Notes under the pieces: generated by a model
Database searches by the model: none
What the model was told of the DNA's origin: nothing
What the model saw: the letters and a program-made list of their open reading frames with translations, nothing else
Shown: piece after piece, positions 5,688-8,015 of the stretch
Layout of the letters: each line of letters begins with the position of its first letter
How positions within the stretch are numbered: position 1 is the first letter of the stretch
NCBI GenBank assembly: GCA_027335515.1
Contig: DAHWHT010000341.1
Coordinates: 1 to 8,015 of the forward strand
Reading direction: 5' to 3'
Length of the DNA: 8,015 nucleotides
DNA from: Clostridia bacterium
GTDB lineage: Bacteria > Bacillota_E > RBS10-35 > JAJYVN01
Made by a program: the position numbers and the translations under genes

Positions 5688-6293
5688 TTGCGTCTGCCAC
5701 AGGCACGCTGGATACACTGGGAGGTGGCGGCTGCGCCGCCGGCCTGGGCCGCCTGGCTGGCCGCAGGCGCCCTGGCCGTCGGGTTGTCGGTGGGGGTGCG
5801 GGGGGCCTGGTCCCTGCCGGTGGCGGAGCGGCTCCGCTTGGGCCAGGGCGTGGCCGGGTACCTGCAGGCACGGGCGGGGGGGCGGCCGGCCGTCCTGTGG
5901 CCCGCCACCAGCGCCTGGGTGCGCGCGGCCGCACCGGTTTGGGCGGCGGGCCTCTGGCCGAAGGTCGGCGTGGCCCTGGTCGCCCTCTCGCTGGGCCTGC
6001 ACGGTTTCGCCCTGGGCTTCGCCTGCGGCACGGCGGCCGCGCTCGGGCGGGCGGGCCTCGGGGCCGCCCTGCTCGCCGTGCTGCCCGGGAACCTCCTGGG
6101 CCTACCCGCCCTGTGGTGGCTGGCCACCCGGGCCGCGGCCCTGTCCGCGGCCCGGCGGGGTGGCCTGCGTCCCCTGCCGCGGGGCTACCTCTGGCTGGGG
6201 TTGGCCGTCGGCGGCGGGGTCTTGCTGAGCAGCGTGGCCGAGGCCGTGTTGGGCCCCGTCCTGCTGCGGGCCGCCGGCCTGGGGCTGCGTTAG
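5688..6293 (+). CDS. spoIIM: Stage II sporulation protein M
   Basis: A 201-residue membrane protein, the usual length of the family. In known spore formers SpoIIM works with SpoIID and SpoIIP in the DMP complex, which remodels septal peptidoglycan during engulfment. Predicted membrane segments lie at about residues 17-37, 92-118, 121-150 and 166-193. The family-typical core GLHGFALGFACGTAAA (103-118) leads to LLAVLPGNLLGLPAL (128-142), matching the conserved proline/asparagine signature; SVAEAVLGPVLL near the C-terminus fits the family's end. The TTG at 5688 is the only reasonable start, with GGGGG at 5677-5681 six bases upstream; the frame is closed by TAG at 5640. It is followed by ald and xerD on the same strand. 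Identification rests on motif and topology recognition. Confidence 0.82.
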   Translation: MRLPQARWIHWEVAAAPPAWAAWLAAGALAVGLSVGVRGAWSLPVAERLRLGQGVAGYLQARAGGRPAVLWPATSAWVRAAAPVWAAGLWPKVGVALVALSLGLHGFALGFACGTAAALGRAGLGAALLAVLPGNLLGLPALWWLATRAAALSAARRGGLRPLPRGYLWLGLAVGGGVLLSSVAEAVLGPVLLRAAGLGLR

Positions 6294-6480
6294 GGCGGCG
6301 CGGCCGAGGGCGCTGGCCGCGGCGGCCGGCAGGCGCGGGTCGTTGCGGCGCAAGGGACACAGTGGCGATGGCCTCGCACGGCTGGCGATGGCAGGCACCA
6401 GGTCCAGTGGTGGTCGCCGCGGTTGCCGTGGCCACCTGGGCGGCCGACGCGGCGGGGGCGGGACGGGAGGGGACGCGGGC

Positions 6481-7593
6481 ATGCGGATCGGGGTGCCCCG
6501 GGAACGGAAGCCCGGTGAGGACCGGGTGGCGCTGACGCCCGCCGCGGCCCATGCCCTGGTCGGCGACGGCCACGCCGTCACCGTCGAGGCGGGCGCGGGG
6601 GTGGGCAGCGGGTTTACCGACGACGACTACCGCGCCGCCGGATGCGCGGTGGGGGGCACCGAGGCGACCTGGGCCGGCGACATCGTGGTCAAGGTCAAGG
6701 AGCCCCAGGCGCAGGAGTACGGCTGGCTCCGGCCGTCCCTGGTCCTCTTTGCCTACCTGCACCTGGCGCCGTCGGCCGAGCTCACGGCCGCGCTGCTGCG
6801 CGCCGGGACGGTGGCCCTGGGCCTGGAGACGGTGCAGCGCGCCGATGGTACGCTCCCCCTGCTGTCGCCGATGAGCGAGATCGCCGGTCGCATGTCGGTG
6901 CAGGTCGGCAGCGTCTTCTTGCAGAGTCCCCACGGTGGTCGGGGGCTGCTCCCCGGCGGGGTGCCGGGGGTCGCCCCGGCCCACGTCGTGGTGATCGGCG
7001 GCGGGACCGTCGGGCGCGGCGCGACGCGCATCGCCGTGGGCCTCGGGGCGCGGGTGACGGTCCTGGACACCAGTCCCGACCGGTTGCGGGAGCTGGACGA
7101 GCGCTTCGCGGGGCGTGTGGAGACCCTGGCCTCCCACCCCCTGGCCGTGGCCCTGGCGAGCCGGGAGGCGGACCTGCTGATCGGCGCCGTCCTGGTGCCC
7201 GGGGCCCGGGCACCGAGGGTGGTCAGCGAGGAGATGGTCCGGGGGATGCGCCCCGGGAGCGTGATCGTCGATGTGGCCGTCGACCAGGGCGGCTGCGTGG
7301 AGACGGCCGACCACCCCAGCAGCCACGAGGCCCCGACGTATCGGCGCCACGGCGTCCTGCACTACGCGGTGCCGAACATGCCCGGGGCCGTGCCGCGGAC
7401 GGCCACCTTCGCCCTGGCCAACGCCACGCTTCCTTACCTGCGGCGCTTGGCCGGGGTCGGCTGGCGGCTGGCGGTCGCGGCGGACCCCGAACTCGCCCGC
7501 GGCCTGAACGTCGCCGGCGGCGAGGTGTTCTGCGCCCCCGTGGCGGCGGCCCAGGGGCTCCCCTGCGCGGTGCTGGGGCCCCCGCCTTCCTGA
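6481..7593 (+). CDS. ald: Alanine dehydrogenase
   Basis: A 370-residue enzyme, the full family length, which catalyses reversible oxidative deamination of L-alanine to pyruvate and ammonia with NAD+. In Bacillus it is needed for normal sporulation and for alanine use. Substrate and catalytic residues are all in place: R15 in MRIGVPRERKPGEDRVALTP, K73 in VVKVKEP, H94 in YLHLAPS and D268 in DVAVDQGG. The NAD-binding Rossmann motif is VVVIGGGTVG at about 169-178, with the ribose-binding D196. The MSEIAGRMSVQVG segment (131-143) is also typical. The start ATG at 6481 follows GGGAGGGG (6465-6472) with eight bases of spacing; the open frame runs back to 6343 but that part is low complexity. The gap of 187 bases after spoIIM shows no terminator with a T tract, so one transcript is possible. 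The enzyme should be cytoplasmic and hexameric, as in known members. Confidence 0.96.
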   Translation: MRIGVPRERKPGEDRVALTPAAAHALVGDGHAVTVEAGAGVGSGFTDDDYRAAGCAVGGTEATWAGDIVVKVKEPQAQEYGWLRPSLVLFAYLHLAPSAELTAALLRAGTVALGLETVQRADGTLPLLSPMSEIAGRMSVQVGSVFLQSPHGGRGLLPGGVPGVAPAHVVVIGGGTVGRGATRIAVGLGARVTVLDTSPDRLRELDERFAGRVETLASHPLAVALASREADLLIGAVLVPGARAPRVVSEEMVRGMRPGSVIVDVAVDQGGCVETADHPSSHEAPTYRRHGVLHYAVPNMPGAVPRTATFALANATLPYLRRLAGVGWRLAVAADPELARGLNVAGGEVFCAPVAAAQGLPCAVLGPPPS

Positions 7594-7605
7594 GGGCGAG
7601 GGCCT

Positions 7606-7621
7606 GCCGCCGTCCGGCGGC
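7606..7621 (+). terminator. Weak terminator-like hairpin after ald
   Basis: GCCGCCG and CGGCGGC (7606-7612 and 7615-7621) form a short perfect stem 12 bases after the ald stop. No T tract follows, so termination would be weak or factor-dependent, and read-through into xerD is plausible. Confidence 0.2.
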
Positions 7622-7715
7622 TCGCGGGGCGTGCCCCCGGGGGGTGGGTCGCGGGCCGCGGCGCGCCCGCTCTGGCGGATTCTGTGCCCCGGCGGGCCGT
7701 GGGCGTCTGGAGGCG

Positions 7716-8015
7716 GTGGGCATCGGGGCGGGACGAGCGGGGGGCGGATCTCTTCGGAACACGGGCCAGCGCGCGGCGGACCCCGCCGCGGGGCTGCTGG
7801 CGGCCTTCTCCGACCACCTGACGGTGGAGTGCGGCCTGGCGCTCAACACCGCCTTGGCGTACCGGCGCGATCTCGCCGACTACCTGCGCTTCCGCGCGGG
7901 GGACGGCGCCCTGGGGGACGACCCGCCGGCCGCGGAGTCCGTGCGCGCCTACCTGGCGTCCCTGCGCGCCCAGGGGAGCGCGCCGGCCACGGTGGCGCGG
8001 CGCCTCGCCGCGCTG
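7716..8015 (+). CDS. xerD: XerD-like tyrosine recombinase, N-terminal part
   Basis: The first 100 codons of a site-specific tyrosine recombinase that runs off the window end. From about residue 28 the sequence reads LLAAFSDHLTVECGLALNTA, then LAYRRDLADYLRF, and later VRAYLASLRAQGSAPATVAR before RRLAAL: the SAM-like core-binding domain of XerC/XerD integrases. The catalytic Arg-His-Arg-Tyr residues would lie beyond the window. XerD resolves chromosome dimers at dif with its partner. The position after spoIIM and ald favours XerD over XerC or a phage integrase, since spoIIM and xerD are neighbours in several Firmicutes. The start is uncertain: GTG 7716 has GGAGG (7709-7713) only two bases upstream, and GTG 7644 in the same frame is an alternative. 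No in-frame ATG exists. Confidence 0.82.
   Translation, partial: MGIGAGRAGGGSLRNTGQRAADPAAGLLAAFSDHLTVECGLALNTALAYRRDLADYLRFRAGDGALGDDPPAAESVRAYLASLRAQGSAPATVARRLAAL

Noticed and set aside
4715..6127. Very long minus-strand open frame of 470 codons
   Set aside because: It is antisense to the hypothetical gene and spoIIM, is Pro/Arg/Ala-rich without domains, and is a by-product of high third-position GC.
6343..6480. Upstream extension of alanine dehydrogenase
   Set aside because: The added 46 residues are Gly/Arg-rich and unlike any Ald; ATG 6481 matches the family's N-terminus exactly.
5488..7362. Minus-strand open frame of 624 codons
   Set aside because: It is antisense to spoIIM and ald, both firmly identified, and has His/Arg/Pro/Gly-rich composition with no motif.

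Overview
The window reads as chromosomal DNA from a very GC-rich, spore-forming Firmicute of the Thermaerobacter/Symbiobacterium kind. The reasons are a stage II sporulation protein M gene followed by alanine dehydrogenase and a XerD-type recombinase, the extreme third-position GC of these genes, and the use of TTG and GTG starts behind strong GGAGG-like ribosome binding sites. The genus is an inference from gene content and composition, not a database match.

Layout. Positions 1-296 start with a run of 12 C and hold no convincing gene, but contain a cluster of TGCACGA-type repeats in both orientations. At 297-701 there is a probable broken gene whose middle part looks like a SANT/Myb-like or HTH domain. 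Positions 725-3267 form a restriction-modification island of clearly lower GC than its flanks: an XRE-type regulator on the minus strand, a beta-class (TSPPY) DNA methyltransferase on the plus strand diverging from it, and, converging on the methyltransferase, a putative BsaWI-like (CCGG-family) restriction endonuclease with an XRE helix-turn-helix at its own N-terminus. The intergenic zone between regulator and methyltransferase carries a good sigma-A promoter and two related operator-like boxes exactly 30 bp apart. Positions 3268-4252 hold no gene; near the start is a pair of repeats resembling the terminus of an IS21-family insertion sequence, and near the end is a strong hairpin.

The rest (4253-8015) is core-genome-like and all on the plus strand: a conserved-looking hypothetical protein, a 570-bp gene-free stretch with a 31-bp tandem repeat and several hairpins (one a perfect 15-bp stem), then spoIIM, ald and the first 100 codons of xerD.

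How the genes work together. The first block is a self-contained immunity module: the methyltransferase should protect host DNA, the nuclease should cut unmodified DNA, and two XRE domains (one free, one fused to the nuclease) could set the timing of expression. The second block combines engulfment machinery (SpoIIM), alanine catabolism used in sporulation and germination (Ald) and chromosome dimer resolution (XerD). The most novel-looking item is the HTH-nuclease fusion inside a system that also has a separate XRE regulator.
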